A DNA stretch of 64,000 bases, from the NCBI RefSeq assembly GCF_002902965.1, contig NZ_CP026106.1, forward strand, positions 620,001 to 684,000. Reading direction: 5' to 3'. The first letter of the stretch is position 1. Every line of letters begins with the position of its first letter. Source of the DNA: Paraburkholderia hospita (GTDB lineage: Bacteria; Pseudomonadota; Gammaproteobacteria; Burkholderiales; Burkholderiaceae). Made by a program: the position numbers and the translations under genes. Positions 27,449-35,719 of the stretch are shown in pieces. The notes beneath the pieces are model-generated. The model was given only the letters and a program-made list of their open reading frames with translations. It searched no databases and was not told where the DNA came from.

Positions 27449-28582
27449 TCAAACGATCCGCTCGCCGCCGCGATATGTCGCGCGCGGCACCGGCAATGCG
27501 TCGAGCATCGTGACGCGCACGAAGTCGGCGCGCAGCCCGATCTCGATCGCGCCGCGGTCGTGCAGTCCCGCCGTGCGCGCCGGTTCCGCCGACACGGTGG
27601 CCATCGCGCACGGCAAGCTCCAGCCGGCTTTCTCGACGAGTTCGAACGCAGCCGTCAGCAGGCTGGACGGCACGTAATCGGACGACAGAATGTCGAGCAG
27701 ATTCGCCTTGGCCAGTTCCAGCGCCGACACGTTGCCCGAATGCGATCCGCCGCGCACGATGTTCGGCGCGCCCATGATCGTCGCGATGCCGTGGCGGTGC
27801 GCGGCTTCGGCGGCGATGCGCGTGGTCGGGAATTCGGCGAGCACGATGCCTTCCTCGGCGGCCTGCTGCACGTGCTCGACGAGCGTGTCGTCGTGGCTCG
27901 CGACGGGCACGCCCAGCGCCTTGCAGCGCTCGACGATCTGGCGGCGGTGCTCGTCGGCGAAACGCTGCTGTTCGTCTTCGAGCTCGACGAGCGTCGCGGC
28001 CATGTGCTCGTCCGTCATCTTGCCGTGGCGCTCCTGGAAGCGGCGCCATTGCTCGCGGTCGTGCCACTGGCGCTGGCCCGGCGTGTGATCCATCACCGAA
28101 GCGAGACGCAGCAGCGGATGGTCCTTTAGCGTATCGAACAGTTCGACCACATCGGCTGTTGCGATTTCGCAGCGCAGATGCAGGAAGTGCTCGGCGCGCA
28201 GCAGCTTGCGCTCGGAGAAGCGCTGCAGCGCTTCGGCGCAGCGTGTTTGCGTGTCGGCGCGGCGCAAGCCGACGTTCGAGCGCGAGCCGATCGCGAGCGC
28301 GTCGAACACGGTCGTGATGCCGGCTGCGGCAACCTGCGCGTCGTGAATCACGAACGCGGCATCCGTATTCCATTCGACGCCCGGCCGCGGCAACAGATGC
28401 TTCTCCAGATTGTCCGTGTGCAACTCGATGAGGCCCGGCAGCAGATAGTCGCCTTCCCAGTCCTGCGCGCCGGCCGTCGCCGTCGTGCCGCGCGCGACGT
28501 CGCGAATCACGCCGTCCTCGACGCGCACGACGCCTGTGAATACTTCGTCCCGCGTGACGACGCGGGCGTTCTTGATCAGCAT
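27449..28582 (-). CDS. phnM: Alpha-D-ribose 1-methylphosphonate 5-triphosphate diphosphatase
   Basis: Amidohydrolase-fold enzyme of 377 residues that removes pyrophosphate from the ribose-triphosphate-phosphonate made by PhnGHI. Metal-ligand motifs are GLIELHTDNLEKHL (HxD-type at the barrel mouth), VMDHTPGQRQW, ASHDDT, and EFPTTRIAAEAAHRHG. The gap to phnL is 25 bp. It is the last gene of phnGHIJKLM. Length and motif order match the known family. Confidence 0.95.
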   Translation of the reverse strand: MLIKNARVVTRDEVFTGVVRVEDGVIRDVARGTTATAGAQDWEGDYLLPGLIELHTDNLEKHLLPRPGVEWNTDAAFVIHDAQVAAAGITTVFDALAIGSRSNVGLRRADTQTRCAEALQRFSERKLLRAEHFLHLRCEIATADVVELFDTLKDHPLLRLASVMDHTPGQRQWHDREQWRRFQERHGKMTDEHMAATLVELEDEQQRFADEHRRQIVERCKALGVPVASHDDTLVEHVQQAAEEGIVLAEFPTTRIAAEAAHRHGIATIMGAPNIVRGGSHSGNVSALELAKANLLDILSSDYVPSSLLTAAFELVEKAGWSLPCAMATVSAEPARTAGLHDRGAIEIGLRADFVRVTMLDALPVPRATYRGGERIV

Positions 28583-28607
28583 GTCGATGCTCCGTATCGG
28601 ATCGATA

Positions 28608-29363
28608 TCAGTGTAATGCCGTTGCGTGACGCAGCGGTGGCGTCAATTCCAGCCTGCGTGTGGCGACTTTCGCGCGTGTGTCTTCATCGTGGAAGATGCC
28701 GACGATCGCCGCGCCGCGCTCACGCGCCTCGACGATCAGATCCGCGACGATGTCGCGGTTCTCTGCATCGAGCGAGGCGGTCGGCTCATCCAGCAGCAAC
28801 ACGGGATGCCCGGCGATCAAACCGCGCGCGATGTTCACGCGCTGCTGCTCGCCGCCCGAAAACGTCGCGGGCGCGAGCGGCCACAAGCGCTCGGGCACGT
28901 TGAGCCGCGCGAGCAACGCGGCGGCGCGCGCATGCGCTTCGTCCGCGTCGACGCCGCGCGAGACGAGCGGCTCGGCGACGAGATCGAGCGTGCTCACGCG
29001 CGGAATCACGCGCAGAAACTGGCTCACGTAGCCGACCACGCCGCGCCGCAAATGCAGCACGTCGCGCGGTTCGGCGCCCGTAATCGGCAGATGTTTGGCT
29101 TGCTGTGCTTCGTCGCGAAGCGCGATCGTGCCCGTGCTCGCCAGATAGTTGCCGTACAGGCAGCGCAAGAACGTGCTCTTGCCCGCGCCCGACGGACCGA
29201 CCAGCACGACGCACTCGCCGCGTTCGACGTCGAGCGATACGCCCGCGAGCGCGTCGATCTGCACGCCGCCCTGGCCGTGCAGCGTGAAGGTCTTGCCGAT
29301 ACCGACCGCGCGCAGCATCAGCGCGTCGTTGTCGATGAACGATGTTTCGATTGACGTTGTCAT
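28608..29363 (-). CDS. phnL: C-P lyase complex ATP-binding subunit PhnL
   Basis: ABC-type ATPase of 251 residues associated with the C-P lyase core complex rather than with a membrane transporter. Walker A GPSGAGKST, signature FSGGEQQRVNIARG and Walker B LLLDEPTASLD are all present. The start is ATG 29361-29363, because the longer frame is out-of-context sequence overlapping phnK. It lies 11 bp after phnK in the operon. Confidence 0.93.
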   Translation of the reverse strand: MTTSIETSFIDNDALMLRAVGIGKTFTLHGQGGVQIDALAGVSLDVERGECVVLVGPSGAGKSTFLRCLYGNYLASTGTIALRDEAQQAKHLPITGAEPRDVLHLRRGVVGYVSQFLRVIPRVSTLDLVAEPLVSRGVDADEAHARAAALLARLNVPERLWPLAPATFSGGEQQRVNIARGLIAGHPVLLLDEPTASLDAENRDIVADLIVEARERGAAIVGIFHDEDTRAKVATRRLELTPPLRHATALH

Positions 29364-29374
29364 CGCGTGAGACC

Positions 29375-30145
29375 TCAAACGGGAAGAACGGAGGAAACCA
29401 GCGTCTGCGTGTACGGATGCTGCGGATCGTCGAGCACCTGATCGGTGAGACCCGCTTCGACCACTTCGCCGCCTTGCATCACCATCAGCCGGTGCGCGAG
29501 CAGACGCGCGACGCCGATATCGTGCGTGACGATCAACACGGACAGATGCAGCGTCGACGTCAACGTGCGCAGCAGATCGAGCAGACGCGCCTGCACGGAT
29601 ACATCGAGACCCGCCGTGGGCTCGTCCATGAACACGAGGCGCGGACCCGTGACGAGATTGCGCGCGATCTGCAGACGCTGCTGCATGCCGCCCGAAAATG
29701 CCGAAGGCAATTCGTCGATACGCGACGCATCGAGTTCGACGCGCGCCATCCATTGCGTTGCCGTGTCGCGAATCTTGCCGTAGTGGCGCGCGCCGACGGC
29801 CATCAACGGCTCGCCGATGTTCGCGCCCGCCGACACGGCGTTGCGCAGCCCGTCACGCGGATTCTGCTGCACGAAGCCCCACTCGGTGCGCATCAAAAGA
29901 CGCTTGCGCGGCTCGGACAACGCGAGCAGATCGAGCGACTCACCGTGCGCGCTTGCATAGTGCAGCGTGCCGGAATCGGCGGCATTACGCAGCGCGAGCG
30001 TGTTAAGCAGCGTCGTTTTGCCCGAACCCGATTCGCCGACGATGCACAGCACTTCACCCGGATACAGATCGAAGCTGACGTTGCGGCAACCGTTGCGGCC
30101 GCCGTACTGTTTGGTGAGCGCGCGGGCGCTCAGAAGCGGCGTCAT
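29375..30145 (-). CDS. phnK: C-P lyase complex ATP-binding subunit PhnK
   Basis: ABC-type ATPase of 256 residues. Walker A is GESGSGKTTLL, the signature FSGGMQQRLQIARN, Walker B LVFMDEPTAGLD, and the switch histidine is in IVTHDIG. PhnK docks on PhnJ in the C-P lyase complex. The distinctive GFVQQNPRDGLRNAVSAG block near the Q-loop is typical of PhnK. ATG 30143-30145 overlaps the phnJ stop by 4 bp. Longer in-frame extension upstream is antisense-free phnJ DNA and is rejected. Confidence 0.94.
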   Translation of the reverse strand: MTPLLSARALTKQYGGRNGCRNVSFDLYPGEVLCIVGESGSGKTTLLNTLALRNAADSGTLHYASAHGESLDLLALSEPRKRLLMRTEWGFVQQNPRDGLRNAVSAGANIGEPLMAVGARHYGKIRDTATQWMARVELDASRIDELPSAFSGGMQQRLQIARNLVTGPRLVFMDEPTAGLDVSVQARLLDLLRTLTSTLHLSVLIVTHDIGVARLLAHRLMVMQGGEVVEAGLTDQVLDDPQHPYTQTLVSSVLPV

Positions 30146-31050
30146 GCGTTTTCTCCTTCGTTCTGTTCTGCGCCTTGCTGCTCGCGCCGGTCGTGGCAAT
30201 AGTCGCTGTCCGAGCAGACGAACATGCGCTTGCCCGCATCGTCGACGATCATTTCGTCGAGGAAGCTTTCCGTCGATCCACACAGCGCGCATGCATGCTC
30301 CCAGCGCTGCACTTCGAACGGATGGTCGTCGAAATCGAGGCTTTTTACGGGCGTGTACGGCGGAATTGCGTGGATGCGCTGTTCGCGTCCCGCGCCGAAC
30401 AGTTGCAGTGCGGCATTCATGTGCATCTTCGGGTTGTCGTACTTCGGGATCGGCGACGGCGACGCGAGATAGCGGCCATTGACGATCACCGGGTAGTCGT
30501 ACGTCGTCGCGATGCTGCCGTGATGCACGATGTCCTCGTACAGCTTCACGCTGATCAACCCGTAATCCGCGAGTGCGTGCAGCTTCTTGCATTCGGCCGT
30601 GCGCGGCTCCAGCCGATAGAGCGGCTCGGGCATCGGCACCTGATAGACGAGAATCTGCTTTTCCGTGAGCGGCGTTTCGGGAATGCGGTGACGCGTTTGC
30701 ACGATGGTCGCTTCGCTGGTCTTGCGGGTCGTGTTGACGCCCGTAGTGCGTGCGAAGAAGCGGCGAATGTTCACTGCGTTGGTCGTTTCGTCGGAGCCCT
30801 GGTCGATCACCTTCAGCGTATCGTCGCGCCCGATGATCGACGCCGTCACCTGAATGCCGCCCGTTCCCCAGCCATACGGCAACGGCATTTCGCGCGACGC
30901 GAACGGCACCTGATAGCCAGGCACGGCCACGGCTTTCAACAGCGCGCGGCGGATCATGCGCTTGGTCTGTTCGTCGAGATACGCGAAGTTGTAGCCTTCG
31001 GCGGCGCTGTCGTGCGCGGCTGTTTGCATCGTCGTGTCGGGCGCGTTCAT
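30142..31050 (-). CDS. phnJ: Alpha-D-ribose 1-methylphosphonate 5-phosphate C-P lyase
   Basis: Radical-SAM enzyme of 302 residues that breaks the carbon-phosphorus bond. Cluster and active-site cysteines are at 254, 257, 279 and 285 (CALCG ... CSDSDYC). Each is 13 residues later than the E. coli PhnJ cysteines 241, 244, 266 and 272, showing the same spacing. Further marks are GYNFAYLDEQTKRMIRRA and MPLPYGWGTGGIQVTAS. The start overlaps the phnI stop by 4 bp, and the end overlaps phnK. Confidence 0.96.
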   Translation of the reverse strand: MNAPDTTMQTAAHDSAAEGYNFAYLDEQTKRMIRRALLKAVAVPGYQVPFASREMPLPYGWGTGGIQVTASIIGRDDTLKVIDQGSDETTNAVNIRRFFARTTGVNTTRKTSEATIVQTRHRIPETPLTEKQILVYQVPMPEPLYRLEPRTAECKKLHALADYGLISVKLYEDIVHHGSIATTYDYPVIVNGRYLASPSPIPKYDNPKMHMNAALQLFGAGREQRIHAIPPYTPVKSLDFDDHPFEVQRWEHACALCGSTESFLDEMIVDDAGKRMFVCSDSDYCHDRREQQGAEQNEGENA

Positions 31051-32174
31051 GCCGCTTGCTCCTGTTGATCGTTGCCTTCGCTGGTGCTCTCGTCGCGTTC
31101 TGCATGCTTGGCGCGCAACCGTCGCACGAGTTCAAGCTCGGACTGGAAGTCGACGTAATGCGGCAGCTTCAGATGCTGCACGAAGCCCGACGCTTCGACG
31201 TTGTCGCTATGCGACAGCATGAATTCGACGTCCTGTGTCGGCGAGCCGATCGTTTCGCCCAGTTCTTCGGCACGCAGCGCGCGATCGACCAGTGCCATCG
31301 CCATCGCCTTGCGTTCCGAATGACCGAACGCAAGACCATAGCCTTGCGTGAACGTTGGCGGCACTTCGTTGCTGCCCGCGAACTGGTTGATCATCTGGCA
31401 TTCGGTGACGTCGATTTCGCCGATCTCGACGGCTTCTCCCAGTTCGTCGAGTTCCATTTCGACCGCGACGGTGCCAAAGCGGATTTCGCCCGCGAACGGA
31501 TGCGAGTGCGCGTAACCGCGTTGCGTCGCGTAGCCCATCGCGAGCAGAAAGCCTTCGTCGCCGCGCGCGAGGTTTTGCAGACGCGTCGCGCGGCTGGCCG
31601 GAAACGACAACGGCTCGCGCGACAGATCGCCGGGTTCGGGCGCATCTTCCGATACGCGTTCCTGTTCGATCAAACCTTCTTTGTCGAGCAGCGAGACGAC
31701 GCGCGGCATCGCTTCGTGCGCGGCGCTTTCAATGCGCTTCGTGTGCACCGCGCTTTCGTCATCGCCTTCGGCGAGCAGCGTGAAATCGAGCAGACGTTGT
31801 GTGTAGTCGTACGTCGCGCCGAGCATCTGTCCGCCGGGCACATCCTTGAAGGTCGCGGAGATGCGCCGTTCGATCCGCATGTCTTCCGTATCGACGGGCT
31901 GCGTGTAGCCGAAGCGCGGCAACGTCGTGCGATACGCGCGCAACAGGAAGATCGCCTCGACGAGATCGCCCGCGGCCTGCTTGATGGCCAGCGCGGCAAG
32001 CTCTTCGTCGTAGACGGAGCCTTCCGTCATCACGCGCGCGACGGCGAGCCGCAACTGCGTGCGAATCTGCGCGACGCTCAATTCGGCGAACTGTGTGTCG
32101 CCGCGGCGCGCCTTGTCGAGCAGGCGCCACGATGCTTCGATCGCGCGCTCTCCACCTTTGACGGCAACGTACAT
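31047..32174 (-). CDS. phnI: Alpha-D-ribose 1-methylphosphonate 5-triphosphate synthase subunit PhnI
   Basis: Catalytic nucleosidase subunit of 375 residues that, with PhnG, PhnH and PhnL, couples methylphosphonate to ribose triphosphate from ATP. The start MYVAVKGGERAIEASWRLLD and the blocks GSNEVPPTFTQGYGLAFGHS and HSDNVEASGFVQHLKLPHYV are family signatures. ATG 32172-32174 shares a base with the phnH stop (TAATG). A longer frame upstream is rejected as part of phnH. Confidence 0.95.
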   Translation of the reverse strand: MYVAVKGGERAIEASWRLLDKARRGDTQFAELSVAQIRTQLRLAVARVMTEGSVYDEELAALAIKQAAGDLVEAIFLLRAYRTTLPRFGYTQPVDTEDMRIERRISATFKDVPGGQMLGATYDYTQRLLDFTLLAEGDDESAVHTKRIESAAHEAMPRVVSLLDKEGLIEQERVSEDAPEPGDLSREPLSFPASRATRLQNLARGDEGFLLAMGYATQRGYAHSHPFAGEIRFGTVAVEMELDELGEAVEIGEIDVTECQMINQFAGSNEVPPTFTQGYGLAFGHSERKAMAMALVDRALRAEELGETIGSPTQDVEFMLSHSDNVEASGFVQHLKLPHYVDFQSELELVRRLRAKHAERDESTSEGNDQQEQAA

Positions 32175-32821
32175 TAGTTCAGCTCCACGTGGGTTGTGCG
32201 CGGCAGGCCGATCAGCGTGTCGCCGCAGACGAGATAACAGTCGATGCCGCACGGAAAGAGCGGCGCGAGTTCTGCGCGCTCGCGCCAGAAGCGCTCCGGC
32301 AGGCCGGCGGGCGCGATCGTGTGCGTGTGTTCGATGCCGGGGCCGCGCAATACGACGGGCGAGCCTTGCGTCAACGAATCGACGCGCACGATCAGCGTTA
32401 CCGATTGCTCCGGCGTTTCCGGATCGCCGAGCGCGAAGCACGACAGCGGCGGCAACGTGCTCGCGTCATGCACATAGGCGAACGCGGCGTCTTGCGGCTC
32501 GTCGACGAGCGGCGCGCCCGTGTGAAAGCGCAAGGCAGAGCCGAGGACGGCGTCGGGTTGCGCGAGCCAGACGGGCGTCGAGTAGTCGCACAGCGCGAGC
32601 AGCGCGGCGAACGCGGCGAGATCGGCGCGCGCGTGCGGCAGCGTGTTGCGCGCGTCGCTGCGGGATGCGGGCAAGACATTGTCGATCGTGCCGATCTTGC
32701 CCGGACGCGACAGTGCATCGAGCAGCGCGCGAAATACGGATTGCGTGTCGTGCACGGGATCGGCGAAGCCCGGCGTCAGCGTCGACAGCGCGATCTGCGG
32801 GGATTGAGCGGAAGTGTTCAT
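32174..32821 (-). CDS. phnH: Phosphonate C-P lyase system protein PhnH
   Basis: A 215-residue subunit of the ribose-phosphonate-triphosphate synthase core. Family traits are the GFADPVHDTQSVFRALLDAL start and SRPGKIG, then RFHTGAPLVDEP and the C-terminal PCGIDCYLVCGDTLIGLPRT. The first codon overlaps the phnG stop and the last overlaps the phnI start, so the whole core is translationally coupled. Length is normal. Confidence 0.94.
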   Translation of the reverse strand: MNTSAQSPQIALSTLTPGFADPVHDTQSVFRALLDALSRPGKIGTIDNVLPASRSDARNTLPHARADLAAFAALLALCDYSTPVWLAQPDAVLGSALRFHTGAPLVDEPQDAAFAYVHDASTLPPLSCFALGDPETPEQSVTLIVRVDSLTQGSPVVLRGPGIEHTHTIAPAGLPERFWRERAELAPLFPCGIDCYLVCGDTLIGLPRTTHVELN

Positions 32822-33327
32822 CAGTCGCCTCGGACCATCGTGAAGAATTCGACGCGCGTCGATGCGGCGTCCTGTTGGCGTTGCGCGTGTTTCGCCGCGA
32901 GTTGCGAAGCAAGCGGCGTAATCAGTTGCGCCTGCAACCGTGCATGATGCTGCGGCGTTTGCAGCAGCGCGTCTGCGATAGCAGCCAGTTCGGCGCGGCG
33001 GCGGTCGCGGCCCAGATGACACGCGACGCCAACGGTGGTGCCTTCATCCGATTGGTCGCGCAGACGCAGCGTCGCGCGCGTCACGGTCGCTTCACCGAGA
33101 TTGAACGCGTCGCCCGTGCCGCCGATGCGCCCGCGCACCATCGCCAGTCCGATCTCGGGCGGACGCAGCCAGTCGAATGCGGGAAGCGGCAGGCCTTCCA
33201 TCGCGCGGCTCAGCGCGGCTTCGAGATCGGCGCGCGCGGAGCGGGCCATAACGGCCATCCACGCGCGGCGGGCAGGGTTGGCGGAAGTGGGGGAATCGGC
33301 TAAAGGAGGGGAGGCGGCGGCACTCAT
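32821..33327 (-). CDS. phnG: Phosphonate C-P lyase system protein PhnG
   Basis: A 168-residue first gene of the C-P lyase core operon. The ARRAWMAVMARSARADLEAA start, PPEIGLAMVRGRIGGTGDAF and GEATVTRATLRL are typical. PhnG forms part of the PhnGHIJ hetero-octameric core. Its ATG at 33325-33327 follows AGGAAACC. It is divergent from phnF across a 199-bp region that holds a perfect palindrome. Confidence 0.93.
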   Translation of the reverse strand: MSAAASPPLADSPTSANPARRAWMAVMARSARADLEAALSRAMEGLPLPAFDWLRPPEIGLAMVRGRIGGTGDAFNLGEATVTRATLRLRDQSDEGTTVGVACHLGRDRRRAELAAIADALLQTPQHHARLQAQLITPLASQLAAKHAQRQQDAASTRVEFFTMVRGD

Positions 33328-33395
33328 CGGGTTTCCTGGCGGTTTCCTGGAGAGGGATTTTTTACAGCGAGTCCAGACATTTGAGCATCTATTCG

Positions 33396-33417
33396 TCTAA
33401 ACGTCTAGACGTTTAGA
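33396..33417. promoter_or_regulatory. PhnF operator candidate: 22-bp perfect palindrome
   Basis: Two arms TCTAAACGTCT and AGACGTTTAGA meet without a spacer. The centre contains GTCTAGAC, the core seen in operators of HutC-subfamily GntR regulators. It lies 69 bp upstream of phnG and 110 bp upstream of phnF, between divergent genes. Confidence 0.75.
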
Positions 33418-33526
33418 GCTAAACTGTCGGTGGCTCGTGACAGAAGGCGCGGTTTCATATTTCCGCCACGGCTTGCGGACTACAATGCACAGAACGCGTA
33501 TTTGAACCGAAGGGAATGACAGCACC

Positions 33527-34285
33527 ATGACATCGAACGACGGCGCAGCGCCGGGCACGATGCTAGAGCGGGGAGCGGGCGTCGCCGTGTGGCGGCAGAT
33601 CGAACAGATACTCGCGAAGGAGATTGCCGCAAGCGGCTTCGGCGACGACGGACGTCTGCCGAGCGAAGGCGAACTGGCGAAACGCTTCGACGTGAACCGC
33701 CATACGATCCGCCGCGCGATGCTGGGGCTCGCGGCTCAAGGGCTCGTCAGCGTCGAGCAGGGGCGCGGTACGTTCGTGCAGCCAGGCGCGATCGATTACA
33801 CGATTGGCCGTCGCACACGCTTCACCGAAAACTTGCGTCAGCAACATCATTCGCCGGCGGGCACGATGCTGTCGGCGGCACGCGTGAAGGCCGATCCGAC
33901 TGTCGCGAAGGCGTTGGGTCTGCGCGCGGGCGCATTCGTCTATCGCATCGAGTCGCTGCATGAAGCGGACAGCGTGCCGCTCACGTATGCGCGCAACTTC
34001 TATCCGGCCGCGCGCTTCACTGATCTGCCTGATGTGCTCGAACGCGTCGGTGGCATCACGAAGGCGATGGCCGAGTACGGCGTGACGGATTATCTGCGCA
34101 AGTGGAGCCGTATCGGCAGCGTGCTGCCCGAGCCGGAAGTCGCGCGGCGTCTTGGCATCAACCGGCAACAACCGGTGTTGTGGGTCGAGAACGTCGATGT
34201 CGATACGGAAGGCACGCCGATCAAATACGGCTTCACGCACTTCGCCGCCGACCGCGTGCAACTGATGGTGGAGCACGACGTATGA
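33527..34285 (+). CDS. phnF: GntR-family (HutC subfamily) phosphonate regulator PhnF
   Basis: A 252-residue regulator. The N-terminal winged helix-turn-helix (GDDGRLPSEGELAKRFDVNR, then HTIRRAMLGLAAQGLV) is followed by a UTRA effector domain (YTIGRRTRFTENL, ending in IKYGFTHFAADRVQLMVE). It is divergent from phnGHIJKLM with the palindrome between, and is the first gene of a phnF-phosphoesterase-phnN operon. It probably represses both directions. The AAGGG site is rather distant from ATG 33527. Confidence 0.93.
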   Translation: MTSNDGAAPGTMLERGAGVAVWRQIEQILAKEIAASGFGDDGRLPSEGELAKRFDVNRHTIRRAMLGLAAQGLVSVEQGRGTFVQPGAIDYTIGRRTRFTENLRQQHHSPAGTMLSAARVKADPTVAKALGLRAGAFVYRIESLHEADSVPLTYARNFYPAARFTDLPDVLERVGGITKAMAEYGVTDYLRKWSRIGSVLPEPEVARRLGINRQQPVLWVENVDVDTEGTPIKYGFTHFAADRVQLMVEHDV

Positions 34286-35022
34286 GCGCGCCCATTCAGC
34301 ATGCGTGGAGCGCGCAGGCGCGCTTCGCAATTTACTACGCGCCTGCGCGTGCGTCGGGCTGGTGGGATGCCGGCTCGATATGGCTCGCGCGCGATGCCGA
34401 AAGCGATGCGTCACTCGATCCGCATGACGCACCTGCGCTGTCGCAACCGCTAGCGCAACTGACGGCATCGCCGCGCCGTTATGGCTGGCACGGCACGCTG
34501 GTCGCGCCGTTTCATCTCGCGGAGCATGTGAGCGTCGCGGATCTGCTCGAAGTATCGGAAAGCTGGGCGCAAACACAGACGCCGTTTGCATTGGCCGTCG
34601 AAGCGGCGACGCTGGGCGACTTCGTTGCGCTGCGTCCGGCGACGCCATCCGGCGACGAACAGATGCGCGCGCTCGCCGCCGATGCCTTGCGCACCTTCAC
34701 GCCGCTGCGGGTCGTGCCATCCAAAGCAGATATTGCAAGACGCATGGAAGCGCCGCTTACGGAACGCCAACGCGAATTGCTCGTCGAATGGGGATATCCG
34801 TATGTGCTCGACGAATTCCGCTTTCATATGACGGTGTCCAATTCGCTCGACAACGCCGCCGATCGCGCCGCGATAGTCGATTGGTGGCATCGCGAGGCGC
34901 AGCGTCTCGGGCCGTTGACCATCGACGGCGCAGCGATCTTCGTCGAGCCTGCGCCGGGCGAGCCGTTTATGTTGTGGCAACGGCTTGCGTTCACGGCGAA
35001 AGAAGGACAGGAGAACGCATGA
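34282..35022 (+). CDS. DUF1045/2H-phosphoesterase-type phosphonate-operon protein
   Basis: A 246-residue protein of the family often annotated as putative phosphonate metabolism protein (DUF1045). Two H-x-T motifs of the 2H phosphoesterase fold are seen: WHGTLVAPF and FHMTVSN. 2H enzymes open cyclic phosphates, so this protein could hydrolyse the 5-phosphoribosyl-1,2-cyclic phosphate formed by C-P lyase, a job done by PhnP in E. coli; no phnP is visible here. The ATG at 34282 overlaps the phnF stop (ATGA) and phnN overlaps its end. Confidence 0.8.
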   Translation: MSAPIQHAWSAQARFAIYYAPARASGWWDAGSIWLARDAESDASLDPHDAPALSQPLAQLTASPRRYGWHGTLVAPFHLAEHVSVADLLEVSESWAQTQTPFALAVEAATLGDFVALRPATPSGDEQMRALAADALRTFTPLRVVPSKADIARRMEAPLTERQRELLVEWGYPYVLDEFRFHMTVSNSLDNAADRAAIVDWWHREAQRLGPLTIDGAAIFVEPAPGEPFMLWQRLAFTAKEGQENA

Positions 35023-35618
35023 AAGGCCGCTTGATCTATGTGGTCGGCCCGTCGGGCGCGGGCAAGGATTCGCTGCTGCATTTCGCGCGCGAGCATGTCG
35101 CGGGCACGTCCGTCGTGTTCGCGCATCGCTACATCACGCGCGAGACAGGGCATAACGAAAATCACATTTCGTTGACCCGCGAAGAGTTCGAGGCGCGCTC
35201 GGCGCGAGGCCTCTTTGCGCTCGAATGGTCGAGTCACGAATTGCACTACGGCATCGGCATCGAGATCGATGCGTGGCTTGCGCGGGGCTGCACGGTTGTC
35301 GTCAATGGCTCGCGCGCGTATCTGTCGCGCGCGTTGAAGCGCTATCAGCATCTCGAAGTCGTGCATATCCATGCTGCGCCGCATATCCTCGCGGCGCGTC
35401 TGTCGGCGCGCGGACGCGAAACGCACGAGCAGGTCGCGGCGCGCCTCGCACGTCAGGCGCCGTTTGCGCTGCCCGACGGCGCGCATCTGACGCATATCGA
35501 CAATTCCGGCTCGCTCGAAGAAGCAGGTCTGGCATTCGTCAACGTGCTGAAGGGCTTTGCGCGTACGCAAGATCAGAAGCATGCCGCCGAGTCGGCTTCC
35601 AGTGAAAGCGTCAAGTAA
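35019..35618 (+). CDS. phnN: Ribose 1,5-bisphosphate phosphokinase PhnN
   Basis: A 199-residue kinase that phosphorylates ribose 1,5-bisphosphate to PRPP, recycling the sugar from phosphonate breakdown. The P-loop is GPSGAGKDSLL, and guanylate-kinase-like blocks RYITRETG and NHISLTREEF are seen. ATG 35019 overlaps the phosphoesterase stop by 4 bp. It ends the phnF operon. Length is close to E. coli PhnN (185). Confidence 0.94.
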   Translation: MKGRLIYVVGPSGAGKDSLLHFAREHVAGTSVVFAHRYITRETGHNENHISLTREEFEARSARGLFALEWSSHELHYGIGIEIDAWLARGCTVVVNGSRAYLSRALKRYQHLEVVHIHAAPHILAARLSARGRETHEQVAARLARQAPFALPDGAHLTHIDNSGSLEEAGLAFVNVLKGFARTQDQKHAAESASSESVK

Positions 35619-35719
35619 GCTGAAAGCGTCGTCGTCTTACGGGAAGAGCCACGCATTGCTATAGTCTGCGGTTTAACGCTGCGCACGAGACGCAGCGGGC
35701 AAACCCCGGAGTACACCCG

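Noticed and set aside
29375..31135. N-terminal extension of phnK, and similar long extensions of phnI, phnH, phnL and acoX
   Set aside because: Extensions are in DNA of upstream genes and are Arg-rich; internal ATG or GTG codons with operon overlap or ribosome sites are better starts.
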